From Zygnema cylindricum (lineage: Eukaryota > Streptophyta > Zygnematophyceae > Zygnematales > Zygnemataceae), in the NCBI GenBank assembly GCA_037447655.1, contig JBBHKE010000374.1, positions 83,455-147,454 on the forward strand: DNA of 64,000 bases, given 5' to 3'. Every line of letters begins with the position of its first letter. The first letter of the stretch is position 1. The notes below the pieces were generated by a model that saw only the letters and a list, made by a program, of their open reading frames with translations, was not told the origin of the DNA and ran no database searches. Below are positions 23,401-36,143 of this stretch, one piece after another. The translations under genes were made by a program, and so were the position numbers.

Positions 23401-24782
23401 AGACTTCCATAAGACGTTTCAGTAATTGAATTTATACCTTTACTGAAAGGCGTGCCTTCCATTAGGTCGCTGTAATTCTGTTGGGTCCATTCCCCTACAG
23501 AATTCGCAAGTCTAAAGAAGCATATCTAGTTAGTGCCGAATCCAAGTTGATACAAACCTAAATGATTGACCCCTTGACAATCAGAACCCCAATACAGCTT
23601 CACCCCTGTGAAATAAGACTTTATGTCTGCTCAGTTCCACCACAGAATGCAAAGTTAGAATATGAGTTTTGGACACATTCACCCACTTTGACTTTCCCTT
23701 AAAAATGCCGCCATCTTGGCAAGCAATAACTTTGACCGACTAGAACCCTGTGTAGCTTAGACTCCCCTCAGTTGGCAGCAAAAAGATTCACTGAAAACGG
23801 TCAAGTAATTTCATAGTTATAGCTGCCCAAAGTTAGCCTTTTATACAAGGTGCTCTCTCAAAGAGGCTGTTACCTACCACAAATATTCTAAGTCCTAAAA
23901 CCCCTCTCTAAGCCCTCTAGTACTAAGGTACGGACCAATCACAAGACTGTACCGTACAAGAAAGTATAGGTGCCGGAGTACTCTCTGTACGGTGTTTGTA
24001 CGGCATGTCCATAATGGTGATATTTGTCATATTTGAATTTGTCATATTGCGTTCTGGAGATCGCGCAATCCTCCAAGAAAAAAAAAAAATTTCCAGTTAT
24101 TAAAAAAAAAAAAAACGTTACCTTTTTCCCACTCCTTGGTGGTACTGTTCCGCTCGTCCTTTAAAATAAAAGCTCACACTGCGCCTCTCCTCCTTTAAAA
24201 TAAAAGCTCAGTTCCTTTAAAATAAAAGCTCAGTGTAGGAGTCTATGGTAAGTCATTACTGCTTAATTATTGTTAAGTGATTAAACATAATCGCTATGTG
24301 ACTATGTTTATTTAGTGATTATGTTATCCATTTTATTTTGCCGTACAAACTTCAGGTATATCTTTTCTCCGCATATCGTCTAATTGGATAAAGTCTCCAT
24401 ATGCATTTTTTTCTGTACACTTCAAATGTTAAAGCCGATAAGGCGGGAAACCATATTTGTACGGTAGTAGACCGGATGTACCATGGTCAATTCCTGGTCC
24501 ATCCGGCTACCTTTTGGTAACGCCTAGACATACTCCCCACTCCCCTCCATCCTGTCTCTTTGGCTAATTAGGCATCTCCCCTCCTACCTGTCTCCTTTGC
24601 AATTTAGGCAGCCATGGCTATCTCAGTCTTCCAATGACTACGACAAGTATGGATGACTTAGACAGACCATCTGACAAAACAATAAAATAAATTCAGACCT
24701 AGAAAATACCCAAATTTTAACACTCCCCTTATTTTCTAGTCTATTTTTTTACTCACAACAAAACAAAGTCTTCCCCCCCCCT

Positions 24783-25167
24783 TTATATTTTCTTTTTCGT
24801 TTTTCTCTCATAAAACTTTAAGTGAATACCCTTGTGTTTGAAAAAGTGTATTAAATGAGCTGAAATAAACATTTGACCACACATTATATTTTGCATGTCA
24901 CTTTTCATAAATCCGAGCTTTTGGGGCAAGGATTTTTTCCATATCATCCCTTTTTCATATGAGCAAAATCCATTTTCCCGCTTGCAGTTCAAACAGCCAG
25001 CCCCATCCCCAATTTGCAACACATACCCAGATGCTCTGCAACACATACCCATATGTTAACCATTTTACACGCACATCTTCATAAGTGACATCACACCAAG
25101 TAGTGATGTCAAATCCACCCTCCCCCAATTTTTTCCAAAAACCACGAGTCCCCACTAAGTTCCTCAT
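24783..25167 (-). pseudogene. Copia ribonuclease H remnant in Cop2
   Basis: Words such as RNLVGTRGFW, FDITTWCDVTY and YGYVLQ correspond to RYLVGT...DITTWSDASY...SGYVLQ in Cop4. It is split between frames and lacks the upstream polymerase. It is a relic left by the internal deletion. Confidence 0.7.
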
Positions 25168-25408
25168 AAAAACTATCTTCTGTACTCATATTTTTATCCA
25201 TTATACTTACCCCATTTTTTAAGCTTTCCTCACTCTCTCCCAAGGAATTCTTTCCACTATCACTTTCTAATTTTATTCCCAATAAATATTTCTCCTCCCC
25301 TAAACGTTTCTTTACACATTCCCCTTCTCCCCTATCCTTTAAAACACTCTCTAGATTTACTTCTCCCTTTTCCTCAGAATCCGTTGAAGTCTCCCTTTCC
25401 GACCTGTT

Positions 25409-25663
25409 TTATGTTTCCAAAATATGTATAAAATTATCCCCATTATGTTTATTTTTCCTTTTTTCAATTATGGATCTTAGATCTGACTTTCTCATTTCTA
25501 AGTCACACTTTGTACACCACTTCACATCCTCTTCATGTTTAACTACCTCAATTACCATCATTCCCTTTACTTCCTTTATACCTCCTAATGCACACTGTAG
25601 CTTTCGTGGAATTTCCGGTTGCTTTTCTCTCTTCCCCATACTACCGATATGGAGAAGCTCCAA
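25409..25663 (-). other. Short charged frame after gag in Cop2
   Basis: About 84 codons (MELLHIGSMGKREKQPEIPR...) align with the frame at 48400-48684 of Cop3. The middle part, PRKLQCALGG, matches Cop1's PRKQKCAFGG just before its protease. So this is the gag-protease linker, ending before the DSGAS catalytic motif. Confidence 0.5.
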
Positions 25664-25746
25664 AAAAATTCATCCTCTTTCTCCTCTTCCCCTTCTTCCT
25701 CCTCTTCCCCTTCTTCCTCCTTATCCACATTCCAACTTCTAAGTTC

Positions 25747-26738
25747 TTACAAACAAGGGCATTCCTCCATATAGTGACCCGGTTCCCTACAAAAGAAACA
25801 AACCCCCTTTTTCAAAGCTCCCTTTTCTTTTCTTCTCCCTCTCTTTCCACCGAAGTTCCGATAAGGTTTACCATTGCCTTTCTTCCTCTCATCACCCTTC
25901 CGCCAGTTACCACCAGCTGTCAGTGCATTCACCATGTCACTTCCCCTACGAAGCTCCAAAGTACTTTCTCTCATAAGAATTATCCCCATGGTAATGCTCC
26001 AAGTCCATGAGGAGCCATCCATTTCCTGCATACGGTTAATTATGTTTTCGTACTCATCCGGGAGTTTCAAAATTAGTGTGTGAATCTTTCTCTCCTCAGA
26101 TTCTACATATACTGCACTAACAAGCTCAACATATAACGCAACAATATCATTGCAAAACTTTATCATGCTACCGCCTTTATAAACATAGGCCGCTATTTCC
26201 TGTTTTACTAACTGCTGCCTCTGTATAGTTTCACTCTTATAAATCTGAATTAGCGCTTCCCATATATTTGAAGACTTTGTTAAGTTTGTAAGAGTTATAG
26301 CTATGGACTTAGACACGTTTCTAAGTATGAGATGCTTTGCTATACTGTTTTTGTATTCCCATATTTTCTATCATTTTTTTCAGTTTTTGGTTCAGTTATA
26401 ACCCCTACAAGTGGAACCTTAGCGGAGAGCCTAGCTTTTCTCACCATCGGTGTTCCTTTTCCCTTCTCCCGTTTTTCCCGTTCCATGGCAATGATTTTCC
26501 CTTCACCTTCCGTTGCATGTGAAATCTGGTTGGTTTTTTGGGAAGCCCCAAATGAACCTTTGTAATAAGTTGCACCAAAGCTCGGTGGCGGACACCTCAT
26601 TTCACCCGAAACAATTTCCCACATGTGCTTTTCGAAAAGCAATCCCTCCATCGTAAACTCCCAATAAATGAAGTTTGTTGCATCGAACATAGGCACCCTA
26701 GGTGGTGGGCCCATAACTTGTAATTCTATGGGGTCCAT
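25747..26738 (-). pseudogene. Copia gag of Cop2, one frameshift
   Basis: Starts with the ATG at 26738, inside the LTR. It runs MGPPPRVPMF...YWEFTMEGLLFEKHMW (gag N-terminal region) to 26340, then shifts frame into 26316-25747. That part includes the gag-polypeptide core and ends in the zinc knuckle CFFCREPGHYMEEC. Gag forms the particle that packages element RNA. A single frameshift, shared or not with sister copies, separates it from an open frame. Confidence 0.8.
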
Positions 26739-27959
26739 TCACCCACAGAATTCGCAGGTCTAAAGAAGCTTATCTAGTTAGTGCCAACTCCAAGTTGATA
26801 CAAACCCAAATGATTGACCCCTTGACAATCAAAACCCCAATACAGCTTCACCCCTGTGAAATAAGACTTTATGTGTGCTCAGTTCCACCACAGAATGCAA
26901 AGTTAGAATATGAGTTTTGGACACATTCAACCACTTTGAATTTCCCTTAGAAATTACGCCACCCTGGCAAGCAATAACTCTAACGGACTACAACCCTGTG
27001 TAGCATGGACTCCCCTTAGTCGGCAGCAAAAATATTCACTAAAAATGGTCAAGTAATTTGATTGTTATGGCTACCCAAAGTTAGCCTTTTATACAAGGTG
27101 CTCTCTCAAAGAGGCTGTTACATACCACAAATATTGTAAGTCCTAAAAACCCTCTCTAAGCCACTTAGTACTGAGGTACGAACGATTCTCAAGCTTGTAC
27201 CGTATAAGAAAGTATAAGTGTCGGAGTACTTTCTGTACGGTGCTTGTACGGCATGTCTATAATGGTGACATTTGTCATATCAGAGTTTGTCATCTTCTGT
27301 TTTAAAGATCGCGCAATCCTCCAGGATGCTGCCACGTGTCATCTGATGACGGCGTATCCAAAAACCGCCGTATTTTCTATTCTGTAAAGCCATTTTAAAC
27401 GAGAGCCGTTCGATTATATTTCTTACTTTCAATCTCAACCGTCGAAACAACTGTCTTCGATATTTGTTTCGTGCGCCCCGTATTATTTTAGTGCGGTACC
27501 TTTCCATGTTCATTTAGTTTGGTTTCGCCGTTAAATGGATGATATCGGTAAATCTAAATTTATTAATTATTCAAACCATATAGATGTATCAAACACCTCT
27601 ACATCTAGCGGATAAGGCGGGAAACTAAATCTGTACGCTCGTAGGCTAGATGTACCAAGATCAATAACTGGTCCAACTGGCTATCTTTTGGTAATGCCTA
27701 GACATACTCCCCTCCATCTTGTCTCCTTGGCTAATTAGGCAACCCCCCTCCTACTTGTCTCCTTTGCAATTTAGGCAGCCATGGCTATCTTAGTCTTCTA
27801 GTGACTACGACAAGTATGTATGACTTAGACAGACCATCTGACAAAACAATAAAATAAATCCAGACCTAGAAAATACCCAAATTTTAACAGTCGTGTCAAT
27901 AAACCACTTTTTATTTGCGTGGCTTATTATGGTTTGTAACATCTAGGTTAATATTAGAT

Positions 27960-28500
27960 GTTTAAAATCTTGAAGGAAACTTCGAATGCAAAGTCTGGAC
28001 ACAATTTATGTACCAGCGGAGGTAATATTTATACCAACGGAGGTAATTAATGACTTGTACATTGGCCATTATTAATACACTATCCCAAATTTCAAAACAC
28101 AACGAGAAAAAGGAGGCGGCTATGATGGTGGGAGGGTGATGAGATAATTTCGGCGGATTTGCATCCACCCTTGTGGAAGGCACATGACCCATGTGACGTG
28201 TACGCATATAAGCGCGAGCTCATCGTGGATTTTTTTTCCTTTTCCACACGGCCCATTATTACACATTCATTATGTGCAAAGTATTCTCACTATGCACAGT
28301 CGTCACATACTGTAAGCTAGGTGATGTGGCGTCTCGGATAAAAAGTGTAATGCATCCGACGGTCAGCTTTTATGCCTAAAACCTTAAAGATTCTTCTGTA
28401 CAAATGTTTTCCTTGAAAAAAAATAAAAAGGGTATAATCTTTGTAGGAAACGGTACGACCCTCAATAAAGAACCCCACTTTTTCGGTAATGGAAGTCAAC
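27960..28500 (+). mobile_element. Decayed Hb-4-like element
   Basis: GTACCAGCGGAGGTAAT, GGATTTGCATCCACCC and the right end AACCCCACTTTTTCGGTAATGG match the Hb-4 copies that follow, but with deletions. No TSD is visible. Confidence 0.45.
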
Positions 28501-28501
28501 C

Positions 28502-29211
28502 TTGAGGCCTTGATTCCATTAGGCGGTCCCAATAAATGTACGGACTTGTCTAATGATAGTGTTTACTAGGAGTTCGCTCAATTTTGTCGATCTAGTAATT
28601 AACCTTCGTCAATTATGATTGGCGCCACATAGGTTAGAGTCCAGATTCTAAAAATTCTAAAAAATCTACAAACGAAAAGTCAGAACGAAATATCAGTACA
28701 ACGCGAGGTAGTTAATGAATCGTAAGAAAAGTTTGTGGCCAGATTTTGATTTTGAAAATTGAAATCAAAATTTCGAAACAGAATGGCAAAAAGACGCGAC
28801 AAACTTTGAAGGTCGGTGAATGTCAGACAGAGTGCGAGAGGATATTTTCGGTTGACTTGCATCCAGCGTGGAAGGAGGCACGTGGCCTCTACGACGTGTA
28901 AGCTTGTGATCGCTTATTCAAAGTGTATTTTTTTTGTTTTTTCACATGTACCAATGGTACACGACCATTGTGAAATAACTCTTCTCGCGAGGAGAGTTTC
29001 TTCACACTGGATGATATGCACGATTGCTTCACTGATCTCAAAAAGTGAAATATCCAGCAATCAAGAATTACGCCTACACCATTGGAGCATCCTGACAGCT
29101 TTCCAATAATGATGTTTCGTCTGACAAAAGAAAATTTATGGTAAGGCTCGGTACAAAAACGTACGGCCTCCAGTAATCAACCACGCTTTTCGTCTAATGG
29201 ATTGTTACCAT
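28502..29211 (+). mobile_element. Harbinger-like element (Hb-4 family)
   Basis: Left end GAGGCCTTGATTCCATTAGG, right end CTTTTCGTCTAATGGATTG. It contains the family block TTGACTTGCATCCAGCG...GTACCAATGGTACACG. The same block occurs reversed at 1409-2123 and again at 36144-37355. Non-coding. Confidence 0.6.
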
Positions 29212-30852
29212 GAGACGATGTTCCATGACGTTGAGTTTGTAAACCACGTGTTCTAAATTGAGCGGCACCACGCGAGCTATGTAAGGATATTGAATATCCT
29301 TAAGATTTTTAACATTGACAAATTTAACTTCAAATCTTCACTTGCCTACCATGTACTTGCTTACCAAGTTATCATGCGACAAAACTTATGTACTTTTTGT
29401 AGATGCCAGTCTTCTACGCTAGCTTATATTTTAGGGTTCCTATTTTCGAACATAATGAAAATCCTTTGCTTCAAATAGTGTGGCAAAAGAGCGTTGCCAG
29501 AAATAGCGCGACGAAAGAGCGTTTCGAGATTTTTTTTTATTGTAGGTTGCATTTTGAAAGGTACATATCATGTGCAAATTTTTGTGAATTTTGTTGGTGT
29601 CATCGTGACACGTAGCTTGATCGTCTTACATGTCCCGATTCTTTTTTCTCTGAATCTGACATCCCACCTTTTACTGCTACATTGTCACCTATAAAGAAAA
29701 AGAAAGTGAATGCTTCACGAATGAATATCCGATGGTCACTATTACTGCTCAAAAATGTGACTGATTTGTATCTTTTTTTGTATCTCCTAGCTCTAGAAAA
29801 CAGTAAGAGAAGAAGACCGACAACTCCATGCCTGCCGCCTTAGCATTCACGATGAGAAAGAAAAGAAAAAAAAATGAGATAGAGGGACTCCTTACTAGAA
29901 TGTTTGGAATGATCGCGATTTGACCCACGGTACCACGGGTTCAACGATATTCGCACTAATGTGCGTCCTTATCTAATTAATGTAGAAGAGTTGTTGCGTA
30001 TACAGAGCGGGAATATTAAATGAAAAATATAAGTGGCGGGAAAAATTTCAACAACCTATAACAACGTCGTGACATTGAACAAATTGAAAACGTACGCACA
30101 TATAGAATATTCAGTGCGCCACGTAAATAAACAGACGCGAATTCAAACAGAAGTGCAACCGGACGGCTCACGTTGGCGCCGACTATGGAAAATGGTATTT
30201 TTGGCGTCTTACGCCAAACACACCACGGATTAACACGTGGCATCATCCTACAAGATGTAAAAGAAAAAAATGACATAACCATCGCGTCATTTGTGCCACG
30301 TGACAAGTAGAGAGTGGTGTTGTACTGATCGGTACAGAAAATATGGTGGCTTAAGAGTAGATTGTACCTTGTATATATTTTGTTTTGTACGCTACACTTA
30401 TTTGATTGGCCTAGGGTACATAGCAAAACGCTGTGAGTAGGTTCTTAGGCCTTGAAAATTTTTTAGGAAGCCCTCTAAGTAGATAATACCTTGTATATAT
30501 TTTGTCTTGTACGCTACATTTATTTGATTGGCCTAAGGTTCATAGCAAGGAGCTGTGAGTAGGTTCTTAGGCCTTGAACAAATTTTAGGAAGCCCTTTCT
30601 CCAAAAGGCCATCTGTATAAATCCACTATGTTTGAACAATCATAACTAACTGCTTAAAGGAGCAAATTCGGAGATTCTTTTAGCGTTGGACTTAAATGAG
30701 ACTTTTCCTCACAAGGGTAAGGTTGGTCAAAGTCATTGCCTATGAGGGAGGGTGGAAGTAATAGTACGATACCTATTGGGCTGTTAGGTGTATCTAGTAG
30801 TGGAGGAGTAGCTGTGCATTTTGTAGGAGGATGTGGTGCCCACAAAATTTCA

Positions 30853-33800
30853 GGTTATGGGCCCACCACCTAGGGTGCCCGTATTTAGTGGTTCAGACTT
30901 TATCTATATGGGAAAAGGAGGAGGACCCAATGGACAAGAAAAAGGAGTTCCTAAGACAGGTGTCTGTCACTTTTGCAGATAACCGGGACATTACATGGCT
31001 GATTGCACAAGATTGGAAGACTTAAGTATCAAATACGGGCAGCTGAGCAACAACAAAGAGGAGATGGAGGAAATTCATCTTGATGAGAAAGGAGATAATC
31101 AAGTGGAAATACCAAGAAAGCAAAAGTGTGCATTCGGAGGTATGCTCGAGACACAGGAGGAAGGGTGGATAATTGATTCAGGTGCTTCAATGCACACGTG
31201 TAAGGACAAAAGATGGTTCACAAAATTGAGAATCCTTTAATAGAAATAGAGTACGGGGATGGGAGGGTAGTAATTACAGGTCTGGTAAGCTCCGTAGATT
31301 TAAAAATGTTAGTAGATGGAAAAACATATATAGTCACCCAGTTAGATGTACTTTATATCCATCAGTTAAGAAAAAATCTGCTTTCTACCATAGTCTTAGA
31401 TGACAAGGACTTTATGACAAAATCAAGTAAATGGATACTCACAACTAACTTCAACGGTGAAGTATATTTTATAGCTAAAAAACGTAGGCAATAAATGTTC
31501 AAACTTGTTTTAAGTAGTGCAAAAAAAATAGTTTTTTACTCGTGTGTAAATGACATGATGTTATGGCATAAGCGTCTGGGTTGAAAAGAGGTAATTAATA
31601 GTTCACTTCTCTAATTTATTTCCACTTTAAAGAGAGAGAGAGTGAGGATCAAAGGCACGCCATGGCTGCCACGATATTTAGAAAGTGGCAGATTTAGAAG
31701 TAGAGGATATTTTACCAAAATGGTGCCTAGCTCCAGATATGAACCTAGGTCTGCGGATCACGATGTAGTCGTACGTCTTATCCAATAAGGCGTTATCGAA
31801 ACGATACACGTGACGGGTTTCAAAGATATATAAAAATTAACGCAACAACTAATTAACACCAGACTAACGAAGAGGAACAATTAATGCATGTACGCGAATG
31901 TAAACCGTGTAAAATATGTTTTGCTCGAACGACCGGCATTATAGCCGCCACGCGAAGTGAGCTTTTGGCGGCATACGGAGATAGCGTCACGCGGTGCCAC
32001 GTGGCGCCACATTATTTGATACCGGAGAAGATGGGAGGAGGAACCATGGCTCCCGATTAGACAGGTGTCACCTTGTAGACCTTGTCGTACAATGGTCTTA
32101 CAATAAGTACATCGCCCATTGTTCCTTCTTGTACTATATAGTGTTCCTATTGGACTAGGGTTTAGTAGTAGGTAGTCGTGAGTAGGCAGACCAAGACTTA
32201 GTGATATTTAGGGACCTCTCTCTAAGAGAGCTTGTAACTATAAAGGTCATCTTTGACCAGCCATAACTTACTGCTCAGGGGAGAAAATTCAGTGATTCTT
32301 TTTGTGTTTCACCTAGGGGAGTCTTGTCCTCACATGGGTGAGGGTGGTCAAAATATTCTTGTGCCTGGGCGGTGCTTATTTAGTGGAAAAGTGGAAGGGG
32401 CAAATATTATCCTAGAGGATTTACATAGGCTGCTCATTCTGTGGGTCAATGGAGACAACATAATTTCAATATTCACATGGATAGATTAGAGAAATTGAAA
32501 AATAAAAAGATAGTTGATGGACTACAATACAAAAATGAAGTTAGAATAGATGATTGAGGTGGATGTACTCAAGGAAAACTTTATAAGCTTCCCAATCTGA
32601 AAGTTGCAACCTTTAAAAAAGAGAAAGTTCTGGATCTCGTCCATACTGATATATGGGGGCCAACTCGGGTTCTATCGGCCGGTAGAATGAGGTATATGCT
32701 CACTATCACTGATGATTGGTCAAGATACTCTAAAGTATATTTTCTGAGAACCAAAAGTGAGGTTTTTAGAGTCTTTGAAAAATATAAGACATTGAGTGAA
32801 AAGTTATACGAAACCTCTATAAAGAGGATAAAAAGTGACAATGGGGTGGAATACACCTCAAATCAATTTGAATAATATTAAAAAAAGAGGGAATTCAACA
32901 TCAAAAAAACCATATCTCATAATCTAGATTAAATTGGAGTTGTAGAAAGACTAAATAGAACATTAGGGGAAAGTGATACGAGCATGCTAAGTGATAAGTG
33001 ATAGAGTGTATGAATTGAAGAGAAAAAATGTTATTCTAGTGAAACATTTAGTTTGTATGGGATGAAAAGAAATCGGTTGATCCGTTTAAATATAACAAAG
33101 TTGTGAAAATCATAATTGTACCAGATTTGAACTTGGAGGGATAAACCGGTCTACAAAAAGTGATTCACCAAGGTGAAGAACATCCAAAAAAGGAAGAAGA
33201 GAAAAGAGCACAAAGTGAAGAAAAAATCTTAGCCGACTCCGAAAAAAGGGGAGAATTCAAAAGTGGAACGGAATCCGAGGAAAGGGGAGAATTTGAAAGA
33301 GAAACAGAATACGAGGAAAAGGGAGAAGAGGAATCTATAAGAAGGAATCCGAGGATGCCTTTTATACCCACCTCAAAATTTGAAGGGGGAAGACAGAGCA
33401 GCAAAAGGATACAAGAGGGACAGGTAAACAACAAACTTACCAAACCGTCTCATCCCGATGAACCTCAAACTTATCTTGAAGCTATAAATAGTCAAGTTAG
33501 TGACAAATGGATCATTGCCATTAATGAAGAAATGGCATCTATAATAGAAGCAAAAACATGAGAAGTAGTGGATTGCCTTCCTGACATAAAATCAATCGGA
33601 TGAAAATGGGTTTTCAAGCTAAAATTGAATCCAAATAATTCAATCGAGAGATACATAGTTCGGTTAGTAACAAATGGGTACACGCAAAAGGAATAGATAG
33701 ACTATGGGGAGACATTTGCATCGGAAGTAAAATTCCCTCAATATGGATTCTCCTATGTTTAGCGGCACCGAAAGACATAGAGGTGCAACAAATGGACATA

Positions 33801-35045
33801 AAAACTGCTTTCCTCCAAGGTGATTTAAACGAGGTGATACTCTTGAAGTAGTTAGAGGGATTTGTAGAGAAAAGAGAGGATAGTAAGGTTTGCAGGTTGA
33901 TCAAGTCATTATATGGACTCAAACAAGCCCCACGTCAATGGAAAATCAAGCTTGGCGAGTTTTTGACTAACTTCGGATACATTCGGATCAGCTTAGATCA
34001 TTCTATTTACTTGTTTGAAGATGTAAATAGAGTGATACTTATTGCAGCCTATGTGGATAATTTTCTTGTCTTAAGTAAGTTTATGGAGCAAATTAATGAG
34101 TTAGAAAAGGATTTGAAAGTCAAGTTTAATATGAAAGAACTGAGTGAGGCAAAGTACATTCTAGGAATACAAATGGAAAGAGACAGAGAATAGAAAATTA
34201 TCAAACTAACTAAAAAGGAAGCGAGAAAAAACATGCTTCAAAAATTCCTGATGGACAAAGCTAATGGATATACAACTCCAATGGAGTAAAAGAAAAACAA
34301 TGAACAAAATCATGAGGAAGGTGTGATAATTATAGATAATCAAATCTCTAGAAAAAAAAGAATTTATGGAGAATATTCCTTACCGACAGATTGTAGGTAG
34401 TTTGATTTACTTTATAAAATTTACTTGACCGAGCAATTTACAGCAGCAGTTGGAGTCCTAAGTAGGAGTCTCAACAATCATAGAAAAAGAGACTCGGAGG
34501 CAACTAAGAGGGTGATGAGATACCTTGTGGGGACTCAGGATTTATGGTTGAATTTGGAAGGGAATGACACTGAAATCATTACTTATAGTAATGCTCGTTA
34601 TAGGGACATGCCTATGAGAAGATCCACTTTTGGTTATGTTTTCCAAATTGGATCTAGTTCTTGCTGTTGGAGTAGTGAGCAACAAAAAGTAATTGTTCAC
34701 TTTACAACGGAGGCTGAATATATGGCTTCATGTGCAGCTGTTAAATAATTAGTGTGGGTAAAATCCTTGCTTTAAGAGTTAGGATTTATGAAGAGTGGTA
34801 TTCAAAGTATCTTCTGTGATAATCAAACTGCAATTGCAATTGCAACAAACCCAAAACACCATTTCAAAATTAAAGACATGGTTATTAGATTAAGCATTGT
34901 GAGAGAAAAAATAAAGAATAAAAGAATCAAATCGGTGTATAAACTTGTTGGGCAGATGTTTGTCGACATTATGAAAAAAATTATCCCATCCCCAAAATTA
35001 ATTTATTGTAAGGCACATTGTGGGTTAGAATTCAAAAGTGGCTAA
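30853..35045 (+). pseudogene. Cop1 gag-pol, multiply broken
   Basis: The gag start (GPPPRVPVF sense) is followed by a large deletion, then the zinc knuckle CHFC...PGHYMADC with a stop in it. Protease IIDSGASMHTC is near 31170. Pre-integrase LWHKRLG is near 31560, then the inserted LTR. Integrase YMLTITDDWSRYSKVYF...SDNGVEYTSNQF is at 32687-32875, followed by stops. The acidic linker is at 33160-33561. Reverse transcriptase IKSLYGLKQAPRQWK is at 33897-34193, with YVDN (34050-34061) where active enzymes have YVDD. Ribonuclease H RYLVGTQDLW...TTEAEYMASC is at 34425-35045. The changed catalytic aspartate and many stops make it inactive. Confidence 0.85.
31630..32468 (+). mobile_element. 5'-truncated copia LTR inside Cop1 (sLTR-C)
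   Basis: It interrupts the Cop1 pre-integrase region between TAATAGTTCACTTC and ATGGATAGATTAGAG. It contains LTR family words (GCTCAGGGGAG, GATTCTTTTTGTG, the ATG at 32449 followed by the LTR end at 32468) and GCCACGTGGCG near 32000. The usual LTR start (TGTTGAAA..TTTTCTAGG) is missing. Confidence 0.65.
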
Positions 35046-36143
35046 AAATTAAGGGGAGTGTTGAAAAAGGTGACCAATTTGTATCGCATTTTGTATCTTC
35101 TAGCTATAAACAACAGTTAAAGAAGGAGACCAGTAGCTCTATGGCTGCCGCCTTGGCTGTCAAGATGACAAAGGAAGGGGAAAAGAAGAAGATAGAGGGA
35201 CTCCTTACTTAAATGTTTGGATTAATTGGGATTTGATGCACGGTCCTACAGATTAAACGATATTCGCACTAATCTGCGTCACTATCCAATTAGTGTAGAG
35301 GAGACGTTGCGTATACATAGCGCGAATATTAAATGAAAAATACATGGCCCAAAACAACGCCATGATATTGAACGAATTGAAAATATACGCGCGCACAAAA
35401 TATTCAGTGCGCCGCGTAAATGAACGAACGCAAATTCAAACAGAAGTGCAATTGGACGGCTCACGTTGGTGTCGACCACGCAAAATGGTCTTTTTGTCAT
35501 CTTACGCCAAACCAACCACGGATTGATACGTGGCAACATCCTACAGGATGCTAAAGAAGAAACGGACATAACGATGGCGTCGTTTGTGCCACGTGACAAG
35601 TAGAGAGTGGTGTCGTACAGATCCGTACAAAAATTATGGCGGCTGAGGAGTAGATATTTTGTTTTGTACGCTACACTTATTTGATTGGCATAGGGTTTAG
35701 TAGAAAGAAGCTGTGAGTAGTTTCTTAGGACTTAGACAGATTTTAGGAAGCCCTCTCTCCCAGAGGCCATTTGTTTAAATACGTTGTCTTTGAACAACCA
35801 TAACTAACTGCTTAGGGGAGCAATTTTGGAGATTCTTTTTGCGTTCGACTCAAGGGAGTCTTCTCCTCACAAGGGTGAGGCTGGTCAGTGTCATTTCCTG
35901 CCAAGGTGGCAATAATTGTCTGAAACCTATTGGGATGTGGGGTGTATCTAGTAGTGAAGGGGTAGTTGTCCATCTTGTGAGAGGCTATGGTGCCCATAGA
36001 ATTTTAGTTACTTACCAAACCTTTGGAGAGTATTGGTCTGTGATGTTATTTTGCTTATAAAAACGAAATAAGCGCTAAGATTCGGTACAGATAGGCGCAA
36101 ATATTTGTAAACTACCCCACTCTTCAGCTGATGGAATGCCACC

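Larger units (their letters stand above)
23471..27889 (-). mobile_element. Cop2: gag-only copia element with two LTRs
   Basis: Minus-strand order: 5' LTR 26719-27889 (1171 bp), gag, a short acidic frame, a ribonuclease H remnant, polypurine tract (24723-24740, TAGAAAATAAGGGGAG), 3' LTR 23471-24722 (1252 bp). Flanks GTCGC (23466-23470) and GTCGT (27890-27894) are a 4/5 TSD match. Integrase and reverse transcriptase are absent. LTR sense-strand signals include TATAAAAGG (27085-27094) and GACACGTGGC (27331-27340). Cop3 has the same internal layout. Confidence 0.88.
29746..36006 (+). mobile_element. Cop1: full-length-type copia element, decayed
   Basis: 5' LTR 29746-30852, 3' LTR 35059-36006, polypurine tract AAATTAAGGGGAG ending at 35058. 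The TSD is ATTAC (29741-29745) / GTTAC (36007-36011). Internal order is gag stub, protease, integrase, reverse transcriptase, ribonuclease H, the Ty1/copia order. Another LTR is inserted inside (about 31630-32468). LTRs carry CCACGTGAC near 30296 and 35589. Confidence 0.88.
29211..36143 (-). mobile_element. Harbinger-like element (Hb-1), split by the Cop1 retrotransposon
   Basis: 29211-29745 and 36012-36143 together match the complement of the intact Hb-1 copy at 63231-63924: GTTTGTAAACCACGTGTTC... on the left, CTTTGGAGAGTATTGG...TGATGGAATGCCACC on the right. The junction rejoins cleanly once Cop1 and one TSD are removed. Confidence 0.75.
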
